NCBI GenBank assembly: GCA_050305405.1
Contig: JBNLFG010000005.1
Span: forward strand, 186,001-250,000
DNA length: 64,000 bases
Direction: 5' to 3'
Source of the DNA: Desulfolinea sp050305405
GTDB lineage: Bacteria; Chloroflexota; Anaerolineae; Anaerolineales; Villigracilaceae
Both the position numbers and the translations under genes were made by a program. Shown here piece after piece: positions 23,768 through 32,424 of the stretch. The notes beneath the pieces are model-generated. The model made no database searches. It was given only the letters and a program-made list of their open reading frames with translations, and was not told the origin of the DNA. Numbering within the stretch: the stretch's first letter is position 1; each line of letters begins with the position of its first letter.

Positions 23768-25678
23768 ATGATGGACAAAATTGCCCCGCAAAACATGAAA
23801 AAAATTCTCTACATCGAGGATACAGATGACTCACGTTTATTGGTGCGTCGTCTACTTTCGCGTGATTATGTCTTTCTGGAATCCAATAACCCCATCGACG
23901 GAATCGACCTCGCCCTTAACACCAACCCAGATCTGATCCTACTTGATATCAACCTCCCAGACCTGAGTGGGCGCGAAGTTGCCACCCGCCTAAAATCAGC
24001 GCTGCCCAACACGCCCATTGTCGCCCTCACGGCCGATGTCACCAGCGGAGCGCGAGAACGTGCCCTTGTTGCCGGCTGCGTCGGTTTTATGACCAAACCA
24101 ATTGACATCGACACTTTCCGCGAAGAGGTCCAGGCCTACTTAAATGGAAAACGCGAAGTGCTCAAAGAAACCAATCAGCACATGAAGGCCTACCATCAAG
24201 AGTTGGTTGAACACCTTGAAAAAAAGGTGCACGAACTGACCAAAATGGCAGATCACAACAAGTTTCTGGATCAACAAAACAAACACGTTATCGCCGATAT
24301 GCAGCGCCATCAACGTCTGCTTCAGGCTGCTGCCAGCGTCGGGCACAATATCACATCCATTCTCGATCTTGACGAACTACTTCAAGCCACCGTTAACATC
24401 ATCTGCAAAGAATACGAGTTTTACTACGCTGGCATCTTCCTGCTCGATGATGCCCAGGAATTTGCCATCTTGCGTGCAGGCTATGGTGAAGCCGGTGATA
24501 GAATGCTCGCCGATAACTATCGCCTTGCCGTCAATGGTGATTCGATGATCGGCGCTGCCATCCGCGAACGCGAGGGGCGCATCTCCTCAGACGTTGGAGA
24601 CGAAGAAAAACACTTCAAAAACCCCTATCTTCCCGAAACTCGCTCCGAAATGGCCTTGCCCCTGATCGCAAAAGGCGAGAACCTCGGCGCACTCAGCGTA
24701 CAGAGTGAAAAAGTTTACGCCTTCAGCACCGCCGACATCGCCGCACTGCAAGGCATGGCCGATCAACTCGCCATTGCCATCCGCAACGCCAACCTGCTCC
24801 AAGACCTCGAAAACGCCAACCAGGAAATACTGCGCACCAAAACCTTCGAAGCGATTGCGACAGCCACCGGCGAAGCCATTCACTGGGTCGGCAACAAGGC
24901 TGCCCCCATCCCCGGTAGTGCCGAGCGTGTACATGAAGATTTGCTCAACTTCATGGCAGTCTTCAAAACTTTGTTGGATCTTCCGCCTGCCGAACGGGAT
25001 GCACATCCCTATATGGACGTGGCGCGCGAAGCCTTCAACTTGCTTCCGACCCTCGACATCGACCTGCAAACAAAAGCCGATGCGTTAAACAAACTCCCCG
25101 CCTCCCAACTGCCCCTCATTGTGGATATTGAATCCAGCCTCGAAGACCTCGGCATCATCAAGCAGAGCGCCGAGACCATCCTCAACATCAAGGAAGACCT
25201 GATCGGCCCCGGACGTTTGCCCAAAGCTGCCGCTTTCGACATCCCAACACTCTTCGACGCCACCGCCGCAGGGATGGGCTTACCCGCAGGCGTGGTTACG
25301 CTCACCTTTCCCGATGACCTGCCCCAAGCTTGGGGTGACGAACGTCAGATTGGGCGTGTGTTAATCAACCTGATCAAAAATGCGTGGGAAGCTGCCAACA
25401 AACGGGAGCAAACCAAAATCCACGTTTCGGCCCGCCTTGCCGATGAAACGGGATATATCCAGGTCGAAGTCAGCGATAACGGTCCCGGCATCCCACCTGA
25501 AATCCTGGAGAAGATTTGGGTTTCCTTCTTCACCACCAAAGGAGATCACGGTGGTACCGGCCTGGGTCTCTCTGCCTGTATGGAAATCATCTCGCAAAGT
25601 GGCGGGAAGATTTGGGCTGAAAGTAAACTTGGCGAGGGTGCAACATTTATTATTTTGTTACCGATTGCAAAAAACTGA
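23768..25678 (+). CDS. REC-GAF histidine kinase (variant H-box)
   Basis: A 636-aa soluble protein. Order: receiver domain (residues 11-130, phospho-acceptor Asp60 in LILLDINLP), coiled coil (about 130-190), GAF (about 195-345), a helical region with EAIHWVGNKAAPI (His372) and HATPase_c (about 510-634, NLIKNAWEA, DNGPGIP, GGTGLGLSACMEI). The H-box departs from the standard HE.RTP and resembles the H...N of NtrB-type kinases. Start chosen at the first of two adjacent ATG codons, 23768/23771. The GAF domain is about as similar to those in the kinase at 26187 as those are to each other. The following small response regulator is its probable partner. Confidence 0.88.
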   Translation: MMDKIAPQNMKKILYIEDTDDSRLLVRRLLSRDYVFLESNNPIDGIDLALNTNPDLILLDINLPDLSGREVATRLKSALPNTPIVALTADVTSGARERALVAGCVGFMTKPIDIDTFREEVQAYLNGKREVLKETNQHMKAYHQELVEHLEKKVHELTKMADHNKFLDQQNKHVIADMQRHQRLLQAAASVGHNITSILDLDELLQATVNIICKEYEFYYAGIFLLDDAQEFAILRAGYGEAGDRMLADNYRLAVNGDSMIGAAIREREGRISSDVGDEEKHFKNPYLPETRSEMALPLIAKGENLGALSVQSEKVYAFSTADIAALQGMADQLAIAIRNANLLQDLENANQEILRTKTFEAIATATGEAIHWVGNKAAPIPGSAERVHEDLLNFMAVFKTLLDLPPAERDAHPYMDVAREAFNLLPTLDIDLQTKADALNKLPASQLPLIVDIESSLEDLGIIKQSAETILNIKEDLIGPGRLPKAAAFDIPTLFDATAAGMGLPAGVVTLTFPDDLPQAWGDERQIGRVLINLIKNAWEAANKREQTKIHVSARLADETGYIQVEVSDNGPGIPPEILEKIWVSFFTTKGDHGGTGLGLSACMEIISQSGGKIWAESKLGEGATFIILLPIAKN

Positions 25679-25701
25679 TCCAAAAACCCTTATAGAAAAT
25701 A

Positions 25702-25721
25702 ACGACTGAAGTCGTCACTAC
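25702..25721. repeat. Half copy of the Y-shaped palindromic repeat
   Basis: Hairpin acgact-ga-agtcgt (25702-25715) followed by cactac (25716-25721), matching the right half of 1576-1595. Confidence 0.6.
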
Positions 25722-25752
25722 AAAGATTGAGAATAATTTTCAAGGAGAAATC

Positions 25753-26142
25753 ATGCCAAAAGTATTACTCGTAGACGATGAAGCACTTGTACGACGCAGT
25801 ATGCAAAAAACCCTACTGCGCAAAGGATTTGTTGTCGAGACTGCTGGAAACTGCACCGAAGGCCTTGACGTTTTCAAAACCGCCCATGCCAGTAAAGCCC
25901 CCTTTGATCTGGCGTTGCTTGACCTGAATATGCCCAATTTTGATGGTGTTCCCGCTCATGGGGCCGGGTTGGAACTACTGAGCGCTTTACTTGAAGTTGA
26001 CTCAGATTTGGCTACAGTTGTCCTGACCGCTTATGACGAAGTGGATACCGCCAAAGATGCCGTCCAGCGCGGCGCACGCAGTTATTTTGTAAAAGGACGT
26101 GAACAGGGGCTGGTTGACCTGATTAACGAGATTTTAGGCTAA
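25753..26142 (+). CDS. Single-domain response regulator
   Basis: A 129-aa stand-alone receiver domain without an output domain. The acidic pocket is DDE (residues 8-10), the phospho-acceptor is Asp57 in ALLDLNMP, the switch Thr is in VVLTAYDE and the conserved Lys is in YFVKGRE. There is an 8-10-residue insertion (FDGVPAHGAGLE) after the phospho-site loop. It lies between two related GAF kinases, so it probably relays phosphate between them or to a diffusible target. AAGGAG precedes the ATG. Confidence 0.9.
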   Translation: MPKVLLVDDEALVRRSMQKTLLRKGFVVETAGNCTEGLDVFKTAHASKAPFDLALLDLNMPNFDGVPAHGAGLELLSALLEVDSDLATVVLTAYDEVDTAKDAVQRGARSYFVKGREQGLVDLINEILG

Positions 26143-26186
26143 ACAAATAGGTATCACCACTTGGTGAAAAATAAGGAGAATATTCA

Positions 26187-28244
26187 ATGACATCATCAGA
26201 ACGACAAGCAAAATTACTTGGGGCAACCGTACGTGTAGCGAATAATATTGCAGCCATCCTTGAGCCGCAAGAATTATTGCAACGCACAGTTGATATTATT
26301 TGCGAAGAATTCGATTTTTATTATGCAGGCGTTTTCCTGCTCGATGAAACCAGTGAATTCGCCGTCCTGCGTGCGGGACGTGGCAAAGCTGGTGATGCGA
26401 TGCTCGCCGAAGGACATAAGCTAAGGGTTGGCGGGAACTCGATGATCGGCACATCGATCAGCTCTCAAAAAGCGCGTATCGCGCTGGATGTGGGCGAGGA
26501 AGCCATCTTCTTTAGCAACCCGCATCTACCCGACACACGCTCAGAAATGGCATTGCCTCTCACCGTTGGCACCAGCGTGCTTGGCGCAGTCACTGTACAA
26601 AGTGTAGAAGAGGCTGCCTTCAGTGACGAGGATATTTCCACCCTGCAAGGGATGGCAGACCAACTCGCCATCGCGATTGATAACGCCCATCAGCACAGCC
26701 AAAATCAATTTCTCCTGAAGCAAGCCGAAAGGCGGGCGCGTCTGCTCGATGCTGCCAATCAAGTGGGGCGCGGCGTCGCATCCATCCTTGATCTGGATGA
26801 ACTGCTCCCCAAAACTGTCAATATTATCTGCGAAGCCTACGATTTCTACTACGCCGGCGTTTTCCTGCTCGATGAAAAGAAAGAATACGCCGTTTTACGT
26901 GCCGGGCACGGCGAAGCGGGCAAAGCCATGATCGCTGCCGAACATAAGCTCAAACTCGGCGGCAACTCGATGATCGGCATGGCTGCCTACGAGCGCAAGG
27001 CACGCATCTCTCTTGATGTCGGCGACGAAGCGGTCTTCTTCAGCAACCCGCATTTGCCCAAAACCCGCTCCGAAATGGCGCTCCCGCTCTGCACAGGTCA
27101 CACCTGTCTTGGTGCGGTCACCGTCCAAAGCGTGGAGGGCAATGCCTTCAACAACGATGATATTCAAACCCTGCAAACCATGGCAGATCACCTTGCGATT
27201 GCCATCAATAACGCCAATCTGATTAAAGAGTTGGAACGCACTCACGCCGAACTGCTGCGCACCAAAACCTTCGAAGCTCTTTCCGGCGCAACCACCGAAG
27301 CGATCCATTGGATCGGCAACAAAGCCCTGCCCATCACAACCACCGTTACACGCATGAAAGAAGATTTGAACGATCCAAAACCAGACATCGCATCACTTAA
27401 AGAAGACCTGGCGATGATCGACGAATCTGCAAAAATGATTATGGATGTCAAGGAAGCGCTGCTTGGCCCCGCGCGTGAAACCGCTCCCCGGCCCGTCATG
27501 CTCGCGGACCTTTGGTCTGCTGCCGCTTATCAAGCCAAGACTCCACTCAAAAAGTTACTCATTAAAGCCGCCCCCAACACCCCCCTCGCAATTGGCGACA
27601 GTGTTCAGCTTGTACGTGCTTTCAGTAACCTGCTGCGCAACGCCCACGAATCGAGCGCCAAAGCGATCACCGTCGAAAGCATGCCCTCTGAACATGCCGG
27701 TTTTGTGACCACACGCATCATCGACAACGGTGTCGGCATCCCCTACGAGATGCAAGACAAAATTTGGGCATCCTTCTTCAGCACCAAAGGCGAAGGCTTT
27801 AAAGGCATGGGCTTGGCCTCCTGTCTCCATATCATCTCGCAGTTGAACGGCAGCATCAGTGTTGAAAGTGTTCCCGAAAAAGGAACAACCTTCACTATCG
27901 AGCTCCCTGCGGCTGAAGCAGCTCCCGCCGCCGACCTGAGCAATGCTCCTGCCAAAATCGCCCTGATCGCTCCCGAAGGCGAATGGGCAGACTTCGCCAA
28001 AAGCGCGCTTAGTGAAGCTGGGAAAAGTGTGCAGGCAACCCTCTCCCCCAGTGTAGACCTGCTCCTGCTTGACGAAACACTGGCCGAGGAAAAACTAACC
28101 AGTCTCGGAAAACTAGGCGGCAAGACGATCATTGTCTCGGCAGCCCCGAAGGTCGAGAACATCACGAAATTCCTGCAATCCGGAATCAAGGACATGGTCT
28201 TGAAGCCCTACACACAGCAAGAATTAAAAGAACTCTGGAGCTAG
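26187..28244 (+). CDS. GAF-GAF histidine kinase with degenerate C-terminal receiver
   Basis: A 685-aa soluble kinase. Two GAF domains (about residues 12-165 and 180-340) are tandem duplicates of each other: each has DFYYAGVFLLDE, MLAEGHKL or MIAAEHKL, GGNSMIG, SNPHLP.TRSEMALPL and LGAVTVQSVE. Then come the H-box EAIHWIGNKALPI (His374), HATPase_c (about 440-570: NLLRNAHES, DNGVGIP, FKGMGLASCLHI) and a receiver-like C-terminus (about 585-685) that lacks the N-terminal acidic pair but keeps an Asp in LLLLDETL and a Lys in VLKPY. It lies 44 nt after the response regulator, separated by a small hairpin at 26154-26167. Confidence 0.87.
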   Translation: MTSSERQAKLLGATVRVANNIAAILEPQELLQRTVDIICEEFDFYYAGVFLLDETSEFAVLRAGRGKAGDAMLAEGHKLRVGGNSMIGTSISSQKARIALDVGEEAIFFSNPHLPDTRSEMALPLTVGTSVLGAVTVQSVEEAAFSDEDISTLQGMADQLAIAIDNAHQHSQNQFLLKQAERRARLLDAANQVGRGVASILDLDELLPKTVNIICEAYDFYYAGVFLLDEKKEYAVLRAGHGEAGKAMIAAEHKLKLGGNSMIGMAAYERKARISLDVGDEAVFFSNPHLPKTRSEMALPLCTGHTCLGAVTVQSVEGNAFNNDDIQTLQTMADHLAIAINNANLIKELERTHAELLRTKTFEALSGATTEAIHWIGNKALPITTTVTRMKEDLNDPKPDIASLKEDLAMIDESAKMIMDVKEALLGPARETAPRPVMLADLWSAAAYQAKTPLKKLLIKAAPNTPLAIGDSVQLVRAFSNLLRNAHESSAKAITVESMPSEHAGFVTTRIIDNGVGIPYEMQDKIWASFFSTKGEGFKGMGLASCLHIISQLNGSISVESVPEKGTTFTIELPAAEAAPAADLSNAPAKIALIAPEGEWADFAKSALSEAGKSVQATLSPSVDLLLLDETLAEEKLTSLGKLGGKTIIVSAAPKVENITKFLQSGIKDMVLKPYTQQELKELWS

Positions 28245-28269
28245 GATAACGATTTTCCCCCACAATCAA

Positions 28270-28303
28270 GAAGCCCCCATCTGATATAGATGGGGGCTTC
28301 TTC
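28270..28303. terminator. Bidirectional hairpin terminator
   Basis: Perfect 13-bp stem gaagcccccatct (28270-28282) and agatgggggcttc (28288-28300) with a 5-nt loop, between the plus-strand kinase and the minus-strand PH gene. The T-tract is short. Confidence 0.75.
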
Positions 28304-28401
28304 GTCAGAACACTCGACTAATCGTCCTGCGTCTGATAAAAGCGGATCGCTTCTTTGATTTCCTGTGCATTCCCTTTTGACAATCCGTTGATAAAGATCG
28401 G

Positions 28402-28614
28402 TTACGAACCGCCTGTTGTTTCAATTGTCAAGTCAGCAAACATGACGCCAGAGTTCAATTTTACAGAAGCAATTTTCCCGTAAGTGATGATCTCCTCATC
28501 CGAGCCAAACATACGGCGTTTGATGAAGTGAATGCCATCTTCGGCAACAATCACTTCATCAGGGAAAAGAGCATTCCCAGACGTTAATCGGTTAGATTGA
28601 TAGTGCTTGTCCAT
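28402..28614 (-). CDS. Small PH-like protein truncated by an in-frame stop
   Basis: The open part encodes 70 aa: VIVAEDGIHFIKRRMFGSDEE, ITYGKIASVKLNSGVMFADL, TIETTGGS, a run of beta strands like a bacterial PH domain. A TAA at 28402-28404 (minus strand) follows, but the same frame stays open for 27 more codons to 28318 and reads PIFINGLSKGNAQEIKEAI, the strand and C-terminal helix that would complete the fold. One base change (for example GAA or AAA to TAA) explains it. It lies 17 nt downstream of the acyl-CoA dehydrogenase on the same strand. Either a recent nonsense mutation or an assembly error. Confidence 0.55.
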   Translation of the reverse strand: MDKHYQSNRLTSGNALFPDEVIVAEDGIHFIKRRMFGSDEEIITYGKIASVKLNSGVMFADLTIETTGGS

Positions 28615-28631
28615 TTTATTTCCTTTCCAAT

Positions 28632-30332
28632 TTAAGGATTCATCTCATAAGTATCTTTAAGCGCATAAACATGCTCTTGCCAGACTTTCTGATACCGCGC
28701 CTCGTCTACAACCGCTTTGCGAAGCATACGCTGACAAAATGCCATTTGTTCAGCGGTACTGCTGGGTTTGCCATAAAGCTGCAAGGCAAATTTTGAAAAG
28801 TCGCGCACCATAAAGTCGAAAATCTGATCGACCAGCGCGTCGTCCATTTTATAAATTTTCGCGTTCTCGAGTACCAATTGCCCATAAACGACCAGCGCAA
28901 ACAATTCACCCATCGCCATTAAAAAGTCAATATCTTTTTTCTGGGCTTCGTCTGGGGTTGCCATCGCGAGAAACTCTTTGAAAACAGCAACTTGTTCCGC
29001 GAAAAGATTCACATTCGGCAAATCGTAATTCTCAAAGGCAAGCTTGTAGTCGTGGAAACGAATCTTGCCCAAGCCTCGCGTAGGCCCCTGATCGAAGAGA
29101 AAATCGTCATTTCGGGGCGCGTTTTGTTGCGGCAAATCAGGGTATTCAGCAGGTGCAAAGAAATAATTCGGTATAAATTTGACGATCAAGGCGATGTTGA
29201 CATGCACCGTCCCTTCAAGCTTCGGCATGGCACGAATGTCGCGCGCCGCCATCTCAAAGAACATATCCTTTTCAAAACCCTTGGCTGCGATCACATCCCA
29301 AAGCAGGTTGATAACTTCTTCGCCCTGCGTCGTGACCTTCATCTTGACCATCGGATTGTAGAGTAAATAGCGCCGATCTTCAGCCGAAGCAGCGCGCATA
29401 TAATCCGCTGTGCGCAGCGCAAAGAGTTTCATCGCCACCAAACGCGCATACGCATCCGTAAACATCTGCCTGACATGCGGAAAATCGGTGACATACATAT
29501 TGTACAGGCGCCGATTTGATGCGTGATTGATCGCCTCGTAGAACGCGTGGGTGGACATACCGATCGAAGCCCAACCTAGATTGTACTTGCCCACATTCAC
29601 CGTATTGAGTGCCGAGTCCCAGGCATGTTGCCCCGTGGACAGAATCTCAGCTTCGGTGATCGGATAATCATCCAAAACATATTGGCCGACATAATTCTGG
29701 CTGGCGGTCACATTCTGCACCAATTCATATTTCTTATGCTGAAAATCCGCCGCAAAGAAAACATACTCGCCACTATCGGCAAACTTCCCAAAGGTGGAAA
29801 CCATCGGCGCGGCATTGGCATTACCAATATAGTATTTCTCACCGTTTGCAAGGTAAGAATCATCACCCTGCTTGGTGAGCGTCATCTCGGTCGAGTAAAT
29901 ATCTGCGCCATGCTGGCGTTCAGAAAGACCAAAAGCAAAGACCGCACCATCCTGCAATAATTGGGCTGCCTTCTTTTTCATCGCTTCATTTTTACCCATC
30001 CAGATCGGTCCCAATCCCAGAATGCTGACTTGCCAGGTATACCAGTAGGCTAAACCGTAAAAGCCAAGAATTTCGTTGAACTCACAATTACGCCAGGTAT
30101 CCCAACGAACACTCTCATCATCACCATATTGCGCAGGCGTCAGTAATGTCGCAAAAATCTTTTCTTCTTTCACAAATTCAAGAAAATCAGCGTACCAAAC
30201 ACGGTCATAGTCATCTTTTTTAACCTTCGCTTTGCCCTTATTTTCAAAGAAAGCAATCGTCTTGAGCATGATCTGGCGCGTTTCTTCGTCGGGATAATTG
30301 CGTTGATGTTGTTTCGGGTTGAGCAAAAACAT
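28632..30332 (-). CDS. Acyl-CoA dehydrogenase family protein
   Basis: A 566-aa flavoprotein of the acyl-CoA dehydrogenase superfamily, oxidising an acyl-CoA to the enoyl-CoA with FAD. It is longer than the usual 380-aa form, with an extended C-terminal helical region (about residues 400-566). The beta-domain shows AFGLSERQHGADIYST and the C-terminal bundle contains the catalytic-base motif LEGTVHVN with Glu373, equivalent to the usual YEGT. AAGGAG precedes the start. Substrate chain type cannot be told. A TATAAT-like -10 is at 30377-30372. Followed by a small PH-like gene. Confidence 0.85.
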   Translation of the reverse strand: MFLLNPKQHQRNYPDEETRQIMLKTIAFFENKGKAKVKKDDYDRVWYADFLEFVKEEKIFATLLTPAQYGDDESVRWDTWRNCEFNEILGFYGLAYWYTWQVSILGLGPIWMGKNEAMKKKAAQLLQDGAVFAFGLSERQHGADIYSTEMTLTKQGDDSYLANGEKYYIGNANAAPMVSTFGKFADSGEYVFFAADFQHKKYELVQNVTASQNYVGQYVLDDYPITEAEILSTGQHAWDSALNTVNVGKYNLGWASIGMSTHAFYEAINHASNRRLYNMYVTDFPHVRQMFTDAYARLVAMKLFALRTADYMRAASAEDRRYLLYNPMVKMKVTTQGEEVINLLWDVIAAKGFEKDMFFEMAARDIRAMPKLEGTVHVNIALIVKFIPNYFFAPAEYPDLPQQNAPRNDDFLFDQGPTRGLGKIRFHDYKLAFENYDLPNVNLFAEQVAVFKEFLAMATPDEAQKKDIDFLMAMGELFALVVYGQLVLENAKIYKMDDALVDQIFDFMVRDFSKFALQLYGKPSSTAEQMAFCQRMLRKAVVDEARYQKVWQEHVYALKDTYEMNP

Positions 30333-30371
30333 GGAGCGCTCCTTTTAATGAAGTATGGGGGATGTTGTGCA

Positions 30372-30377
30372 ATTATA
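30372..30377 (-). promoter_or_regulatory. -10 box of acyl-CoA dehydrogenase
   Basis: TATAAT on the minus strand (30377-30372), 40 nt before the start codon. No good -35 is seen. Confidence 0.4.
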
Positions 30378-30421
30378 GCATTCTGAGCATTTGAAAAGTA
30401 CATGACTTATTGCATAACAAT

Positions 30422-30535
30422 AATTCTAAATTTGAATGACTTTGCGAGGAGGATGTACTTCCGACGAAGCAATCTCACCACAATGAGACCGCTTCGTCGC
30501 GAAAGCGTACTCCTCGCGGAATCATATTTAGAATT
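30422..30535. repeat. Large imperfect palindromic repeat
   Basis: Concentric complementary pairs: aattctaaat (30422-30431) with atttagaatt (30526-30535), gcgaggag (30444-30451) with ctcctcgc (30510-30517), and cgacgaagc (30462-30470) with gcttcgtcg (30491-30499). It accounts for much of the 400-nt gene-free stretch 30333-30732. A 73-codon open frame overlaps it but shows no protein-like signal. Confidence 0.7.
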
Positions 30536-30720
30536 GCTGATTGCACAACAAAGTGACTTCTTTAAGCTAACTCCTCCAACAAGCGAGGAAGAACTTACCG
30601 CCCAAATCAAACATCTTTCTTGATAATGCGCTAGGTGGAGAGACTGAAAAAGAGTTCCCTCTTTCAACCAAATGCCCAATTTATTACAAATCGAGAATGT
30701 TTCACAGACTCTTCATCAGG

Positions 30721-30726
30721 TATAAT
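30721..30726 (+). promoter_or_regulatory. -10 box for PfkB-parA-parB, leaderless spacing
   Basis: TATAAT ends 6 nt before the ATG at 30733, so transcription would begin at or next to the start codon. No Shine-Dalgarno sequence can precede this start. Confidence 0.55.
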
Positions 30727-30732
30727 CATGCC

Positions 30733-31590
30733 ATGCTTGTTCACCCATCCCATGAAAAAATAGATTACCTCGCCATTGGGCATTTTGCGAAAGACCTTTT
30801 GCCTGATGGAAGCCACCGTCTCGGCGGGACAGCAGCCTATGCCGCACTAACCGCGCATGCGCTTGGCTTACGAGTGGGAATTGTGACAAGCATGAACGAG
30901 GCAGACCTGGATCAAGGAACTCTCCCGTCCGATTTACCCGTCTGCAATATTCCATCGGAAGTAACGACAACCTTTGAAAACTCAGTAACTCCTGAAGGAC
31001 GCAAACAACGTCTCTTTGCGCAAGCGACCGAGATCAGCTTCGAGAAAATCCCTGCGGCGTGGCGCAAAACGCCCATCATCCATCTGGGACCAATCGCACA
31101 GGAGATTCCAGCGCAGTTGCCAGCGGGCTTTTCCACATCTCTGTTGGGCCTGACGCCACAAGGCTGGTTGCGCGGTTGGGATGCGGACGGACATATCTCG
31201 CCGAGAAAATGGTCGGCAATGGAAGCAAGCCTAAATCAGGCGGGTGCCGTCGTTCTTAGTGTGGAAGATGTTCAGGGTAACGAGGAGATCATCGAAGAGA
31301 TGTCCATCGCTTGCCGTGTCCTCGTCATCACAGAAGGCAGCGAAGGGGTGCGTCTCTACTGGAACGGCGACCTACGTCGCTTCCGCGCTCCCAAAATGGA
31401 GCTGCTTGATGACACCGGTGCAGGCGATATTTTCGCTGCCGCGTTTTTTATCCGCTTACACATCACCCGCGATCCGTGGGAAGCAGCGCGTTTTGCCACT
31501 CGCTTGGCAAGCCACTCTGTAACACGACGCGGTTTGGAAAGTATCCCTACTCAAGAAGAAATTCAAACCTGCCAAATGGAGGTTATCTAA
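30733..31590 (+). CDS. PfkB/ribokinase family sugar kinase
   Basis: A 285-aa kinase of the ribokinase fold. It shows the PfkB signature 1-like HRLGGTAAYAALTAHALG near the N-terminus and the anion-hole/catalytic motif DDTGAGDIFAAAF (Asp in GAGD is the base) near the C-terminus. Substrate is unknown. The reading frame extends 12 codons further upstream, but that part overlaps the -10 box, so I place the start at 30733. It is followed after 3 nt by parA and is probably cotranscribed. Confidence 0.82.
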   Translation: MLVHPSHEKIDYLAIGHFAKDLLPDGSHRLGGTAAYAALTAHALGLRVGIVTSMNEADLDQGTLPSDLPVCNIPSEVTTTFENSVTPEGRKQRLFAQATEISFEKIPAAWRKTPIIHLGPIAQEIPAQLPAGFSTSLLGLTPQGWLRGWDADGHISPRKWSAMEASLNQAGAVVLSVEDVQGNEEIIEEMSIACRVLVITEGSEGVRLYWNGDLRRFRAPKMELLDDTGAGDIFAAAFFIRLHITRDPWEAARFATRLASHSVTRRGLESIPTQEEIQTCQMEVI

Positions 31591-31593
31591 TTC

Positions 31594-32364
31594 ATGGCAC
31601 GCATTTATACACTGGTTAATCAAAAAGGTGGGGTGGGCAAAACCACCACCGCCATCAATCTGGGCGCGTACCTCGCCGAACATGGACAGCGCGTTCTGAT
31701 CGTGGATATTGACCCGCAAGCCAACGCAACATCTTGCCTCGGGATCGACAAACACGGCGTAGAGCATGGTTCGTACCAAGCTTTGCTTGGCGGAATGCCA
31801 ATAACCTCGCTGATCTTGAAAAATGATCGTCTCAACCTCTCGCTCTTACCTTCGTCCTCCTCACTGGCCGGTGCGGAAGTGGAGCTGGTCGACGAAAATC
31901 GCCGCGAAACCCGCCTGCGCAACGCCCTCAATACACTGCAAGATGATTATGATTATATTTTGCTCGACTGCCCCCCCTCACTTGGGTTGCTGACCATCAA
32001 CGGCCTTATGGCAGCACAGGATGGCGTGATCATCCCCGTGCAATGCGAGTATCTTGCTCTGGAGGGATTGGGGCAACTGACCGAAACAATTCAAAAAGTA
32101 CGCTCGGCACTCTTCTCGGATTTGCACGTGCGTGGCGTTGTTTTGACAATGTTTGACCGTCGAACGAATCTCGCTAACGACGTGGTCGCCGAAGTGAATC
32201 GGCATTTCCCGGAACAGGTTTTTAAATCCGTCATTCCACGCAGTATCCGCCTGGCGGAGGCCCCTTCGTATGGCTTGCCCATTTCAGTGTATGCCTCCGA
32301 ATCGGTCGGCGCGAAAGCCTATAATGCCCTCGCGCAGGAATTACTGGCGGGCGACAAAAACTAA
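31594..32364 (+). CDS. parA: Chromosome-partitioning ATPase ParA/Soj
   Basis: A 256-aa ParA of the chromosomal Soj type. The deviant Walker A KGGVGKTTTA occupies residues 11-20, with Walker A' VDIDPQANAT and Walker B LLDCPPSLG. It lacks the N-terminal DNA-binding extension found in P1-type plasmid ParA. It works with ParB to segregate the origin region. It follows the PfkB gene by 3 nt and precedes parB by 60 nt. Confidence 0.95.
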   Translation: MARIYTLVNQKGGVGKTTTAINLGAYLAEHGQRVLIVDIDPQANATSCLGIDKHGVEHGSYQALLGGMPITSLILKNDRLNLSLLPSSSSLAGAEVELVDENRRETRLRNALNTLQDDYDYILLDCPPSLGLLTINGLMAAQDGVIIPVQCEYLALEGLGQLTETIQKVRSALFSDLHVRGVVLTMFDRRTNLANDVVAEVNRHFPEQVFKSVIPRSIRLAEAPSYGLPISVYASESVGAKAYNALAQELLAGDKN

Positions 32365-32424
32365 AGTATTTATCCCCTTTTTTTGTGGGGGAAACCTTGT
32401 AAGATAGTTATGTAGGAGAGAATT

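Noticed and set aside
30402..30623. 73-codon open frame on the plus strand
   Set aside because: It overlaps the large palindromic repeat at 30422-30535, has no ribosome binding site and the translation shows no protein-like pattern.
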